The notes under the pieces: model-generated
The model's input: only the letters and a program-made list of their open reading frames with translations
Databases searched by the model: none
What the model was told of the DNA's origin: nothing
Source: a virus
Reading direction: 5' to 3' (one strand)
IMG/VR virus record: IMGVR_UViG_3300035698_023263
Coordinates: 1-46,100 of that record
Length of the DNA: 46,100 nucleotides
Program-made: the position numbers and the translations under genes
In this document: positions 1 through 11,100 of the stretch, in pieces
Layout: each line of letters begins with the position of its first letter
Numbering within the stretch: the first letter of the stretch is position 1

Positions 1-1470
1 CTGCTGCCTGGAATACACATTGTTTCCGCTGCGTTCGTCCTGAACTGTTACGCTCTCTTCCGCAACGGCCTGAATTATACCGGTATTGGTAATGGTCTGT
101 CCGGTATTTACAAACGATAGATGTCTATCAAAGTTGTCTATAGTACCACCAGTGGTGGGGTCCGTCGCTGTTTTGGGCGACACCATACCGTTACCAAGAT
201 CGTACGCCTGGCCCGTAGCATACTTGGCCGCATCGGACGATACCTGGAACCACAAATCTTCCTCGGTTACATCTACCCATACCCCACCGAAAGTAGTTAG
301 TCTCGAATTAGATAACCAGTTGTTACCAGTTTCGGCAAATATGGTGCCGCTGGTGGAAGCTCCGGCCCTTCTAAACGTAACGGCATAATACCTATCTTTT
401 ACTATCCCTCCGGCATCAGCAATGGCCGTATTAGTAAATACGAAATCTACAGGCTGAGCAACATCGGTTAGCCTGTAACCAATGTCTCTTAGTTCCGCTT
501 GGTTGAAACTAACCTCGGCTACCGGCCGCTCAGCGGGCTCGAACTCAATAGATAGCTCGGGAACAATCGCTGTTGGGCAATCTACCGTAGTCTGCAATGG
601 ATAAATGCTAACGACAAGGTCTCCTGCCCAATCATATCTGGTTTCAGAACTTGCCGCTCCGACAGCATCAACGCCCAGCAATAATGTTATTTTCTGAATG
701 TTGTCGGTTGTTGCCTTGAACTTTTGTCCAATCTGAGAAGTAACGTCGTTTGGCCCAATAGGCCGGTTCGGTTGCCGGCCGGTGATATTTATGCTCAATG
801 CATCAACGTCATATGCCGATCCGATCCCTTCCTGTAATACTGTCCACAGGCTCTTGGTGGAGTCAGCTACCCTAAAATCACGCCAGAAGATATCTGGCTG
901 GACATTTTGGGCCACCATGACCGCATCACGGTTTAGCTCAAATGGTGACGCCTCTCGAATAACTACATGGCCGCCCATATAAACCGAACAGTTATTATTG
1001 CTCTGGAAGTCATTGAACAGGATGGTAAGAATTCTGGTAAAGTGACGGTAAGTTGTCTGTGTTTCGTCGCGATGGAACTCCAACCGCTCCATTTGCAACT
1101 CTCCGTCAAAAGACAAACCAATGATGGCTACTTTGACACTATTCCGTCCGAACACATCGGACTCGGAAAGTTGTATTGATAGCTGGTTGCCTAAGCTAGT
1201 GTCGCTAGGCTGGGTAGTAACATCCAACCCGGTGCCATCGAAATTGCCGGCCGCCAGCAAAGCTGCCTGGGTGCTATCCAACACTTGAGAGTCAAATAAA
1301 ACCAGAGGTTCGGGCGTCTCTAATAGCACACCAGAACCAAAGAAGTTCTGAACTATAGCGGCGTCCATTTGGTTAGAATGGCCCTGTTCGGTATCTAAAT
1401 CTGACTTATCTACACGCTGGGCGTCTGTCCACTCGTTTTGTAATGTTGATACTGGTATCCTGGTAGTCAC
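1..1470 (-). CDS. Baseplate-distal structural protein, 3' end outside window
   Basis: An open frame of 490 codons runs from a GTG at 1470 to the left edge without a stop, so the C-terminus is missing. The GTG start is chosen because GAGGG lies 7 bases upstream, just after the stop of the 2214-residue gene. The N-terminus reads MTTRIPVSTLQNEWTDAQRV and is followed by beta-rich sequence with many Thr, Asn and Asp and few charged helices, as in phage fibre or baseplate proteins. No catalytic motif, signal peptide or membrane segment is visible. Its place after the gpJ-like and LamG-type proteins suggests a baseplate periphery or fibre-attachment part; that role is inferred from position only. 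I do not recognise the family. Confidence 0.8.
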   Translation of the reverse strand, partial: MTTRIPVSTLQNEWTDAQRVDKSDLDTEQGHSNQMDAAIVQNFFGSGVLLETPEPLVLFDSQVLDSTQAALLAAGNFDGTGLDVTTQPSDTSLGNQLSIQLSESDVFGRNSVKVAIIGLSFDGELQMERLEFHRDETQTTYRHFTRILTILFNDFQSNNNCSVYMGGHVVIREASPFELNRDAVMVAQNVQPDIFWRDFRVADSTKSLWTVLQEGIGSAYDVDALSINITGRQPNRPIGPNDVTSQIGQKFKATTDNIQKITLLLGVDAVGAASSETRYDWAGDLVVSIYPLQTTVDCPTAIVPELSIEFEPAERPVAEVSFNQAELRDIGYRLTDVAQPVDFVFTNTAIADAGGIVKDRYYAVTFRRAGASTSGTIFAETGNNWLSNSRLTTFGGVWVDVTEEDLWFQVSSDAAKYATGQAYDLGNGMVSPKTATDPTTGGTIDNFDRHLSFVNTGQTITNTGIIQAVAEESVTVQDERSGNNVYSRQQ

Positions 1471-1480
1471 TTTTAATCCC

Positions 1481-4400
1481 TCATGTCACTATGTTGATTT
1501 CTACCTTAGACTGTGCTGGCTTGAGTGCGTTAATTAACTCCCTCAAGGTTTGTTCCATCTTGGCGCTTCTGCTCAAAATAAGGAACGAGTCTATAACGTT
1601 TATTATAAAATTGAAAACGCCATATTTTTCATCTCTTAACGTTGTGAAATCTGTTTGCTTTCCTGCAAGTTGGTCAAAGTTGACCAAATATGTCGTATAC
1701 AAATCTGCTATCACTGGTAATACTATAGCCAGGTTGGTTTGATAATTTTCATCAATTGCCATTCCGCCGCAAGTTAATGGCGGCCGAGCAATACTGCTGA
1801 TTTTCACATTATCAAATCTGGCGGCAGCCAAATTAGTTTTATTAAATGTAGACCCTATATAAAAATCATTTATAGTGTCGGTAAAGTCTATATTAGTAAT
1901 AATTCTAGCTGCATCCGAGCCGGCATAACCCTGTCCGAAAACTAAACCGGTTCCAAATATGAAACCCTGGCCCCAACGAATAGTTCCACTTTCCCGTCCA
2001 TCTATGAATAGCCTTATCTCATCCAGGCTGTCACGCCTATTGAACTTATACTGAGCCATAATTCTATGCCACGTATCTCTTTGCCAGAATATTGGCTGCC
2101 TCACTTGATAATCAAATCCATTAGCATGTACATTGAAATTTAAATACCCAACATTATCTTTAAATATAGATATTCTATCTCCGAGGAAACCATTGGGCAC
2201 ATAAGTTACTTTGACCGGAGTTTGTTGGCTGGGTAATAACGATCCTAACGTGATAGTTTGTAAGTCGCTACCAACACTGCCGCCGACAAAGTAATCGACA
2301 CCGGTGTTCTCTACATCTGTTTGCAGCCTGATACTCAAAACGTTCGTCGTCCTTCCAGTCACTTTGACCGTGCTAGCCGTCAAACTTACCGCTTCCTCTA
2401 CCACCGCCGACGAAGCATCAAAATAATACCTTGTATTAGGATCGTTATAAGTGTCAAACCTTGGGCTTACCCAGAACTCTATAGTCCCCTCAGAGTTAGT
2501 AGCCAAATTGCCGGCGTTGTCTACTGAGTATGGACGCTCTGTGATTACCAAACTTTGGTCAAACGATGTGTTGATACTATCTGCTGACTGTAAAAATTCT
2601 TTATTTGAAAGCCTATAGAACAAAACATCATTTATGAACGGCAAATTATCAAAATGAATTAATGCTAGTGTGTCGCTATCTGGCTCGAAAGCCCGAAGGG
2701 CCGTCCAATCCGTAGTTATAGACTTCTGTCCGGAAGGCAAAGACTCTCCTACTCGAACGTCGGTTATTTTCCTAGAAAGAATTCTCAATTCATCTATCAC
2801 TGCTTTCGCCTGGTTGTTGCCAGCAAAATCAGAACCAACGTATGCCGTTTGGTTACCCACATTATCAAAGGGTATCTCTAAATAGCTTGAATAATCAAAT
2901 TCGTACCGGCCCTGTGGTAACGGATATGGAGTGTTGACCTGCCCGGCCTGCTCAAAAGTGAAGAAGCCGTTCTGGAAGCCGCTTCGTCCTATGGTGGCAT
3001 TATACACTTTGTACGTGCCATTGGTAAAGGCTACACCTGGAGCCGGAGAAACGACCGCAGAAGACGTCCCTGTGGGGTGACTGACTATCTCATATGTCCC
3101 TGCCACGGAAGCTGGGGCCGAAATTACTAACGTATTACCAATGTCGGTATCTCTAAAGAAACCGCCGGTAACAGTAGTTGAGCCATCACCAGCCAAAGTC
3201 GTACCCGAACCATCTTGGAAGCTGTACCTGATGATGGGGAACACGCTGTTTCCGTCGTGGTATGTAACGCTATATGCTTCCTTCATTTCGAAAGATACAG
3301 AGTTAGCCGTCGTGACAATCGGAGTAACCGTAACCGTTACGTCAGTAATGGTCTTCCACTTATTGACGGTGTTTTTACTCGCAGCCTCTGTAAACAAAAC
3401 TGTCTCTGTAACTCCGCCATCCGAAGTGCCGGTGATAACCACTGATACCGGGTTAGAGAAATCAACGTTTCCGCTGGTTACCCTAATCTCCAACGTACGT
3501 CCCTCTGTGGTATTTGACACGCTTGTGGGCACAAAGCCGGAGGCCACAAAATCACCACCCACAATTACAGAATTAGATGGGCCAATATTGGTTAGCGGTA
3601 GGATTACCGGTATTACCTTTACCTCGTCAAGATTTATCGGAGGGGGCATCTGGGTCTTAATTATACTTTGAGTGTTTCCCCACAACCATACACGCTCTCG
3701 GCAACGCCTATGGTCTAACCCAAGAGTCCTGATTAACACTTGGTCTCCCGCCAATGCTGGGCCAAGTATAGTCAATACTGTTTGTAATTGTGCGTTTTCC
3801 TCAATGGTATAAGATGGGAAATCAGCCCGGGTTCCGGGTATTTCCGTTTCTACCACGCCGCTCAAAATGGACACAGCCACATTGGAGGCCAAGTCCACTT
3901 CATCAGATACCACGGCGGCAAACTTATTAACAGAATAGCGTGCATCAGTGAAGGTGCTTGACACTGGAGAGTCAAGAGTCAAAGAGGTGCCGCTTACTCC
4001 CAGGATACCAAATGTGCCGAAGCCGACCTCTAAAATATCTATGGTGTCACCAACCAAAATACCGCTAGTAGTAAAATTAGTGGAGGGGGACGTCACGACG
4101 GCTGATCCTGCTACCGTATGCATGTCCTCGGCTTTTAGGATATTCTTAGTAATTGTACCCGCAACAATTTCCGGCTGAACTGTCCTAAACCGATCTCCAA
4201 CCGCAGCCACTGGACGACCACCGTATCGAAGAACATTTGGTACTTCGACTCCGTCTACAAACAGATGCATTTCGTCACGCCGCTCGTACGTATCAATCTT
4301 CCAGGTGGTAGAAATAAAGTGTTTATCGCCGGCACTCCAGTCAGAGATATCCGAGCTTAGTTTGTATTTTCTAGAACCAACATATGCCGCGGCATTGTCA

Positions 4401-7400
4401 AACACTTCAAAGCTCAGGTACCCCTGACCATCCTTATAAATCGAAAATCTGTTCTTGGTGCTAGCTTCAGCGAAATCAAACAAATAATGCAAGTCATCTG
4501 ACATGAGGGATATGCCATCAAAAGAATACCCAGGCACATAGCCATCTTGAGTGCTGTATCCGTCTGGGGAAGCGGCATCTAATGCGTCTAAATTGAATAT
4601 GAACTCCACTTCGTCTGTCCAGCTTCGCAGGGTATCGGTTGGCTCTCCTAGTCCAACAATGAACTTCACATCGTAAAATTCACCAGAGGTACCAATGTGC
4701 CCAGTATATGTGTGTCCATACCCGCCTGGTGTATCCTTTGCCAAAATTTTCCACCGCTTAACATCTTCATCATAATAAATGAACATGCCAACCTGGGTGA
4801 AGATGGCCGATGGGAGCCCCTTGGGGTCAGCTGTGTCAGATCGATTAACAGTAAATGAACCGTTTGTAAAAGTTGGGTTATGGCTATCTGAACCGATGTA
4901 GATACTGCCAGGCACCAAGTTATAACCATCTCTCTGTATCTGGGAGAAGGTTAACGTGGCATCGTTGTCCAGGCCGTCCCACGACGGTATGACCCACATC
5001 TCTAGGGTTCCCTCTTCCAAACGCAAATTGCTTGACATGGGGAAGGTCACAGTCTGGTCGGCGCTATCTAAAAGAACGCCATTGTCATACTTGCCTACCG
5101 CCAGTGTTGGTGTTCCTGTGTAGTCTATCGCGTCTTGATACAAAGAGCTTATTCCCAAGGACCAGACGTCAAATACTGCCTCAACAATGTCCGGGTCTAT
5201 CTTGGTGATGCTTGAGACCAACTGGGTCATGGCCGGGATGGTTGGCCCCTTAGTAAATGACTGTAATGCTCCCTGCAACGCATCACGATAGCTCTCTCTC
5301 GGGAAAGATGTATCGAAGCTGCTGATGATCGGCAAGTCCACTAGCGATCCAAAGTTTGCCAATAACGAGTCTCGTAAGGCTCCAACCTTGTAAGTTACGT
5401 AGTATATGGTATCTTCGTCCATGGAGCCTTCGCGGAAGTCTATTACGTTATCACCATACTCATAGCTGACCAAAATCTCGTCGGCCAAGTTCGAGTAATC
5501 CACGAAATAATCACCACGGTTGTAGTCTACGACGGGTGTTGCCCCACCATTCATTCGTAATTGATAATTAACAATTACTGCATCTCCTGAGTATGCCCCT
5601 CCAGCTAACGTGATGGTATACCCAGAGACGGTCCCAGAACTCGTCCACAATTCCGCACCATCAGATAACCGCAATACGCTATTGACCGTTTGTATCTCTA
5701 TGCCGGGACTTATATTGGTAACATTTATGACGTTACCAGCGGCAACGGTGTATTGCTCCTGACGGTTTATGCCGGCCGTAGCCAAAGTAATGACACTTCC
5801 AACGGCTGTAGCTCCATCACTGAAATCTACCCAACTATTATTGTTGTTTAAATCATATACGTCGTATACGTGCCGGACTGTTTTCACGTCATCCGTTACC
5901 GTAATGGTACCGCTATCGTATACATATGGCATTGTTGTATCGCCACCTAAAAATCTCTCATCCGCTCTATCAAATGAAGACGGCAGAATTTCGGTATCAC
6001 TGAAAGATGTATAGTTGATATCTATAGTCACATTAGAGTTCGGGTTAATACTATGATACAGATTGGATACGCTGATTATGTGGTCGTTCTGTGCGGTTAT
6101 GGCTGGCCGCTTGTAGTTAATGGTACCTAAATCAAAATCTTGACTAGCAGATGCCCCGACATAAACTATGCCCCCTTCATAATCCACAATATAATCGCCC
6201 ACTGCAAGCTTATTAATATTGCTGGTTACCGAAAGGATTTGCCCGTCATAATATAGTTCTCTTGAAAATAAATCTAAACGGCTAAAAGAGGCGCTGCTAT
6301 TGAATACTGATCCTATGACGTCCTCTGTGGATGTAATAATTCTGTTGTTTAATAGGTTAATCTTAAAGACGCGGACGCTGCTACCATTTGTTAGCTCTTC
6401 CTCTACTAACAGCAGTTCACTAAGTATATCGGAAAAGCTGGCTCGTTCTCTTTCGTTATCCGAAATTCTAGGAGCGTTATTTGCCGAAAAGAAAACCGTG
6501 GTTTCATTAAACCTATTTACAGGATAGATTTCTCCTGTGGTTTCATTTATTACACGGAAAACATTTGTAATGGGGGCGTGTTCGGTGTACAAAGACGTTA
6601 AGGTTGCCAGACGGTTATCAATCCGCTCGTTCAATTCTTCTTTATGAACGTCTGCATTGTAATCTACGCCAGGCACCAAAGTGTTTTCATAATCAAATGA
6701 TATCTTGGCATCTTCTCCGATTAATTCTCTTAAAGGAGAGGCCACTAAATCTGCGGTCTCTGGGTCATAAGTATAGTCCAGCCTTGAGTCATATGTCTTG
6801 CGATACTTGTAAGTGACGGCCGGAGGGTATTCTCCCGTACCGTTCTTCGTCGATGACTCTCCATACACAAACACTCTGCCGGTCTCATACTCAATGGAAT
6901 ACTCTCCGGCAGTAACCGGCAGGGACCCCCATTGAAACAAACTCTCTGTGGCGAAAGCGGGGTGAGCCTCAGAGAACGGAATACAGGCTCGTGGGTTTAA
7001 GAATGTCGCGCCGCCTGAAGTTGGGATTTGGTCCTGAGCAGTAACTACAGGGGCGTGAGTTAAAGAAAACTCATTGATGATTGGCGGAGCAGTCTCACGC
7101 ACTGCATCTAATACCTGTGTCACACTCACGGAGTCGGGATCAATTTGTCGACCCAGAGATTTATACTCGTAATTAACCAGAACGGTGTCGCCGGCTACTG
7201 GCGGTTCCAACCCTGATCCGAATATATTTTCTGTTAACTTGAACTGATTGTCTTCCAACGTAAATAAAGTTGAGCCATATGTCGTGTCATATTTAGACTC
7301 TTTGATTTGATACCCCAGTGTTGTTACGTCATAGGTGGCCCTGCTTCCATCCTGATATACAAAGGTAACATTTTTCAATTTGGTTACTGGGTTCTTATTT

Positions 7401-8125
7401 ACTGTTAATACTAATCCGTCAAATGTACCCGAACCGGAGCCGGCAACCAACCTTTCGTTGTTTACATCCATACGTTGCAGTGTTATGATGTCTTTAGGAA
7501 ACTCATCGTAACTTAGCGTTAAAGATTTGCCGTACCCTGTCTGAGATAGCCCAACTCTAAAAACCTCGAATGCTCCCTCTTGGTTAAGCCTATCAAACGG
7601 TCCGGCACCTCGTACGTGGCGTTCATCCTCAACTAAATGCTCCAGGTAGTTATCATTAGCTGCCTGCCCGATATCATGTAGGGCACCACTTAATACCTTG
7701 TCCTGTGAGTCTATGATATGACTTACTAGGTTGGTCCCGTCCAGATTGTAAATGTTCTGTTTCAGGTATTCTATCAGTGCATACTTAACGCTTCCGGGAG
7801 GTGATGCTGGCCCCTGAATGGTTGGGGTATTTGTCTTCCCGTCTTCCAGCAGGAACTGATCACCATTGAGCGATTTAAACCTAGTGGTAGTTGATGAACT
7901 GAATGTTACTATATAGCTTGCAAATGGCGTGAGTGGCTGCACCTTGACGTCCAGCAAATCATCCCGAATTGCAACACCCAATACCACGGGCTTGGGCAGC
8001 GATGACACTATCGGTTCTACATCCACATTTGAAGTATTAATAAGAGGGTCCAACGAGGCGGAGAACTCCGCTCGTATACCAGTGTTGCCGGTTGTTCTAA
8101 TTCTTGTAATTCGTAAGTTGGCCAT
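1481..8125 (-). CDS. Giant (2214 aa) baseplate/fibre protein with LamG-like domains
   Basis: The ATG overlaps the TAA of the gpJ-like gene by one base (TAATG), so the two are translationally coupled. The N-terminal 1000 residues contain repeated beta units of the type GDYxVDYxxGxVxV followed by an xVxYxYR strand. Two concanavalin/LamG-like regions follow, at about residues 1020-1310 and 1875-2050; each has an LEMWV or IEFWV strand and a later RRDxxxxLFxDG element. Two shorter modules with a GDT/GNT loop and an FTxxxYxV strand lie near 1340-1405 and 1640-1710. LamG-type folds often bind glycans, so a host-surface role is plausible. Position after gpJ corresponds to where gpI/tail-fibre genes sit in simpler myophages. 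Its size is exceptional. The exact role is unknown. Confidence 0.85.
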   Translation of the reverse strand: MANLRITRIRTTGNTGIRAEFSASLDPLINTSNVDVEPIVSSLPKPVVLGVAIRDDLLDVKVQPLTPFASYIVTFSSSTTTRFKSLNGDQFLLEDGKTNTPTIQGPASPPGSVKYALIEYLKQNIYNLDGTNLVSHIIDSQDKVLSGALHDIGQAANDNYLEHLVEDERHVRGAGPFDRLNQEGAFEVFRVGLSQTGYGKSLTLSYDEFPKDIITLQRMDVNNERLVAGSGSGTFDGLVLTVNKNPVTKLKNVTFVYQDGSRATYDVTTLGYQIKESKYDTTYGSTLFTLEDNQFKLTENIFGSGLEPPVAGDTVLVNYEYKSLGRQIDPDSVSVTQVLDAVRETAPPIINEFSLTHAPVVTAQDQIPTSGGATFLNPRACIPFSEAHPAFATESLFQWGSLPVTAGEYSIEYETGRVFVYGESSTKNGTGEYPPAVTYKYRKTYDSRLDYTYDPETADLVASPLRELIGEDAKISFDYENTLVPGVDYNADVHKEELNERIDNRLATLTSLYTEHAPITNVFRVINETTGEIYPVNRFNETTVFFSANNAPRISDNERERASFSDILSELLLVEEELTNGSSVRVFKINLLNNRIITSTEDVIGSVFNSSASFSRLDLFSRELYYDGQILSVTSNINKLAVGDYIVDYEGGIVYVGASASQDFDLGTINYKRPAITAQNDHIISVSNLYHSINPNSNVTIDINYTSFSDTEILPSSFDRADERFLGGDTTMPYVYDSGTITVTDDVKTVRHVYDVYDLNNNNSWVDFSDGATAVGSVITLATAGINRQEQYTVAAGNVINVTNISPGIEIQTVNSVLRLSDGAELWTSSGTVSGYTITLAGGAYSGDAVIVNYQLRMNGGATPVVDYNRGDYFVDYSNLADEILVSYEYGDNVIDFREGSMDEDTIYYVTYKVGALRDSLLANFGSLVDLPIISSFDTSFPRESYRDALQGALQSFTKGPTIPAMTQLVSSITKIDPDIVEAVFDVWSLGISSLYQDAIDYTGTPTLAVGKYDNGVLLDSADQTVTFPMSSNLRLEEGTLEMWVIPSWDGLDNDATLTFSQIQRDGYNLVPGSIYIGSDSHNPTFTNGSFTVNRSDTADPKGLPSAIFTQVGMFIYYDEDVKRWKILAKDTPGGYGHTYTGHIGTSGEFYDVKFIVGLGEPTDTLRSWTDEVEFIFNLDALDAASPDGYSTQDGYVPGYSFDGISLMSDDLHYLFDFAEASTKNRFSIYKDGQGYLSFEVFDNAAAYVGSRKYKLSSDISDWSAGDKHFISTTWKIDTYERRDEMHLFVDGVEVPNVLRYGGRPVAAVGDRFRTVQPEIVAGTITKNILKAEDMHTVAGSAVVTSPSTNFTTSGILVGDTIDILEVGFGTFGILGVSGTSLTLDSPVSSTFTDARYSVNKFAAVVSDEVDLASNVAVSILSGVVETEIPGTRADFPSYTIEENAQLQTVLTILGPALAGDQVLIRTLGLDHRRCRERVWLWGNTQSIIKTQMPPPINLDEVKVIPVILPLTNIGPSNSVIVGGDFVASGFVPTSVSNTTEGRTLEIRVTSGNVDFSNPVSVVITGTSDGGVTETVLFTEAASKNTVNKWKTITDVTVTVTPIVTTANSVSFEMKEAYSVTYHDGNSVFPIIRYSFQDGSGTTLAGDGSTTVTGGFFRDTDIGNTLVISAPASVAGTYEIVSHPTGTSSAVVSPAPGVAFTNGTYKVYNATIGRSGFQNGFFTFEQAGQVNTPYPLPQGRYEFDYSSYLEIPFDNVGNQTAYVGSDFAGNNQAKAVIDELRILSRKITDVRVGESLPSGQKSITTDWTALRAFEPDSDTLALIHFDNLPFINDVLFYRLSNKEFLQSADSINTSFDQSLVITERPYSVDNAGNLATNSEGTIEFWVSPRFDTYNDPNTRYYFDASSAVVEEAVSLTASTVKVTGRTTNVLSIRLQTDVENTGVDYFVGGSVGSDLQTITLGSLLPSQQTPVKVTYVPNGFLGDRISIFKDNVGYLNFNVHANGFDYQVRQPIFWQRDTWHRIMAQYKFNRRDSLDEIRLFIDGRESGTIRWGQGFIFGTGLVFGQGYAGSDAARIITNIDFTDTINDFYIGSTFNKTNLAAARFDNVKISSIARPPLTCGGMAIDENYQTNLAIVLPVIADLYTTYLVNFDQLAGKQTDFTTLRDEKYGVFNFIINVIDSFLILSRSAKMEQTLRELINALKPAQSKVEINIVT

Positions 8126-11100
8126 TATCGGGTCTCAATATTTATAGTGACATCATTTGCTTGTAAATATTCGTTGTCTGCTGCCTGAATGCTCAATACT
8201 GTTCCGGCCTCATCTGTTTCGTTAAAGTATAAAATCCTGGATCTATCCACGCCATCTACTCCTTGCGCCACAACCACTAAGTCCGAAGAGTCCACTACGG
8301 TTCCCAGTTCCGTAGCGTTAAGTGCAGCAGTTACGGCATCTTGCACGTTCTGCTGGACGGTGGTAGAGTTGTTTACAAACTCTGGGAACAACACAATATT
8401 CATTGTTACATCAATTCGAACCGCAGTTGCCTCCTTTCCTAGAACGTCAGCAGTAATTGGTCTCGTATCCTCGATAGCTAAAGTGGAGTCTCCAATCAGT
8501 TTGTTCAAATTAAACCTAACTGTTATTCTTTCATTTGGCTTTGGAGCAATGTAATCATAATTAGACTGGTATCGTGCTCCTGTGCTTGGCTGGTTTAGAT
8601 TGCCTACTATAAGCGACGCCGACTGAGATGATCCAGAAGTAAATCCGCTGGATATAGCCAGGGAGTCAACAATTGCGAACTTTTCGTCGCTCCACAACGT
8701 ACCGCTCTTGGAGAATAAAACGTTCTCGGTATCTCCAGTAAGCACATAATAGAAAGTTACCCTTAGCCTATCACCAACGGCCGGAGCGTTAGCTTCGTTT
8801 CCTATCGTATTAGGAAGTGTAAACTGAGTAGATGACAAAGAAGAGTTTAGAACCGACTCGCTCTTGAAAAACGCATTGTCCATTAAATGGTAGCCCTTGA
8901 TGTCATACGTATAATCAACGCTCAGAACCTCCATGCTTGAGGTCGCCTGAACGTTTTCTACACTTACTACCCTGGCTAACTTCAAATTGGCAGGAATGGA
9001 AGCACTGGAGGCTAAGTCTAAATCTGTTTTGATCGCCTGGCTAAGTTGAACGGTTCGGCCGCCTGTCCCTACAGTGAATACAGAGGCTGTCACCTTGTGG
9101 AAGGTGGTGCCGCTCAAAGTGAAAATTCCTGGAGATACTGAGCCAGAAATGGTCAAGGCTATATTGGAAGGTGCTTGCCGTAGGTTCTTAGCTATCGTAG
9201 TGCCAGAAGAGAAGATGTGAGTTGTGGGCTGTACACCAACGCCTTCCAAACTCACCGTATCAAAACCATTCAAGTTGCGTATAGCGGGTAGCTGCGGCAA
9301 CGTGGTGGCTGGCAACAGGATGTTAACATTTGAAATATAGTTAGTTTCTACTACCGTTCCGGCTACAGCGGTTGTGGTGGGCACAATGGTGATTACATTG
9401 CTGTCGAAGCTGCCTTCGTATCCATCAGCGTTAAATACGTCTACCGCATTGTATACAATTGCTACGGCATCTCCGTAGTTAGCCAGACCATCCGTAGGTA
9501 AGAAGATGGTAAACCCACTGAAGCTACCGTCGGCCTTGCTGGTATTCCACAGGTCGGTTCCGTCAGAGTCACGAACTACAGAGACCACATTGGCCACCGC
9601 AACGCTAACAACCACGGCCTCTCTTCCATTCACCAAAGTTACCGACCCGGCCTCTTGAGTAACTACGTTCACGGAGGCTACGGCAGTTATGGGATGGGTC
9701 ACGGTAGCGGTTAGAACTGAACCAGCGGCAGTTAGGGTTACCTCTTCTCTTCGAACCGCATTGGAGTATCCCCAGTCAACGCTGTCTTGTACTGTTCGTG
9801 GGTTGGGGTTGATGTTAGAAATCTTTCCATCAAAATCAACATAAGCATCAAAATCATGGACCCAAGTATAATCAACCTGCATCGCATCGCTTACGGCCGG
9901 GAGGCTGCTTCCACTAATGGTAATTCTCCCCGTTTCATTGATATTTCCCGTTCCGTCTGGGTTCTGGCTGGTAATGACGTATCTTTCTCCGGTGGTAGCA
10001 TTAAAAACTCTGGTTACATTCGTTACCGGAGAGTGAGCCAACTGGATGCTAGCTCGGTTAGATGTGCTTACGGTGCTATTTTCATTCACTACATTGATAC
10101 GTTGTGTGCTTTCGGTGATGGCAGTCGCATCGGTGAATGTCAGTGCGTCCTGTCCGTTGTATGGCCCCTTTGTTTTGTCTTCTGGTAGGCCTTCAATCTC
10201 ATCGCTAATCCAATGAATGCGGTCAAAACCCCAAACGCTGCCGGCATAGGCTCCGGTATCCTTTAAAAGCTCGTAATTGCCTGTGATGCGGCCTAGGTCA
10301 TCTACAGATTTCGCAATAAAATTATTACCACTAACTGACCCGCTTACTGATACAACATTGTTGACGGGCTGATTGGGTAAGACGCCAGTTGCCAGGTCGT
10401 CTAATCTCTTCTGGGTAACTGTTTTCCCTTCGTCCTCCGTTATCTGGCCCAATACGTGATCGTTTGCTGAGTTGGTTGGGTTACCAGTGTTGCTCTTGTC
10501 GGCGTACACCCAGCTCTCAATGATCTCCTGGAGTCTGGTTCCGAATATATAAATATCCACTTTGCCACCAGTACCATCCGAAATAACTGTACGGTCTCCG
10601 GTCTCCGGGTCAACATAAACTTGAGTGCCGTCCCGAACCATTAACGAGTTTCCAGGCTCAACCACAAAGGCATCCAGGGCTGCGGGGTCCTCTAATACGG
10701 CGTTTTGATAACCAAGTGATGTTCCGGTGTTTGCTCCACTAAAGATAGCCAAAATCCTACTCCTGAAGGTTGCATCATCTTCTGCTTGCGTGCCGCCTCC
10801 GAATGGAAAAGCATTGGTTATGTTGGATACGCTGGCGATGTTGGTGCTGGTCAAATTGTATTTTGAAATGTTTCCCTGAACACCAGCCGATGCCGCCTCT
10901 ACCAGAACCTCGACCGCAAATTCATCCGTGATGTTGGCTAAATCCAAATCAGACCTATATTGTGATGCCGTAGCTCGATATGTATTAGAGTATACCGGGC
11001 TAACCACTAGGCCGTTCTGAACACTAAAGGTCGCTCCATTTCTGGAGTTTACGATGTCCCCTCGATTGATCGGAATGTCAGAGTCTATACTGCTAAAAGT

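Noticed and set aside
3141-3671. Plus-strand open frame of 176 codons
   Set aside because: Antisense shadow of the Val/Thr-rich part of the 2214-residue protein, with no ribosome-binding site.
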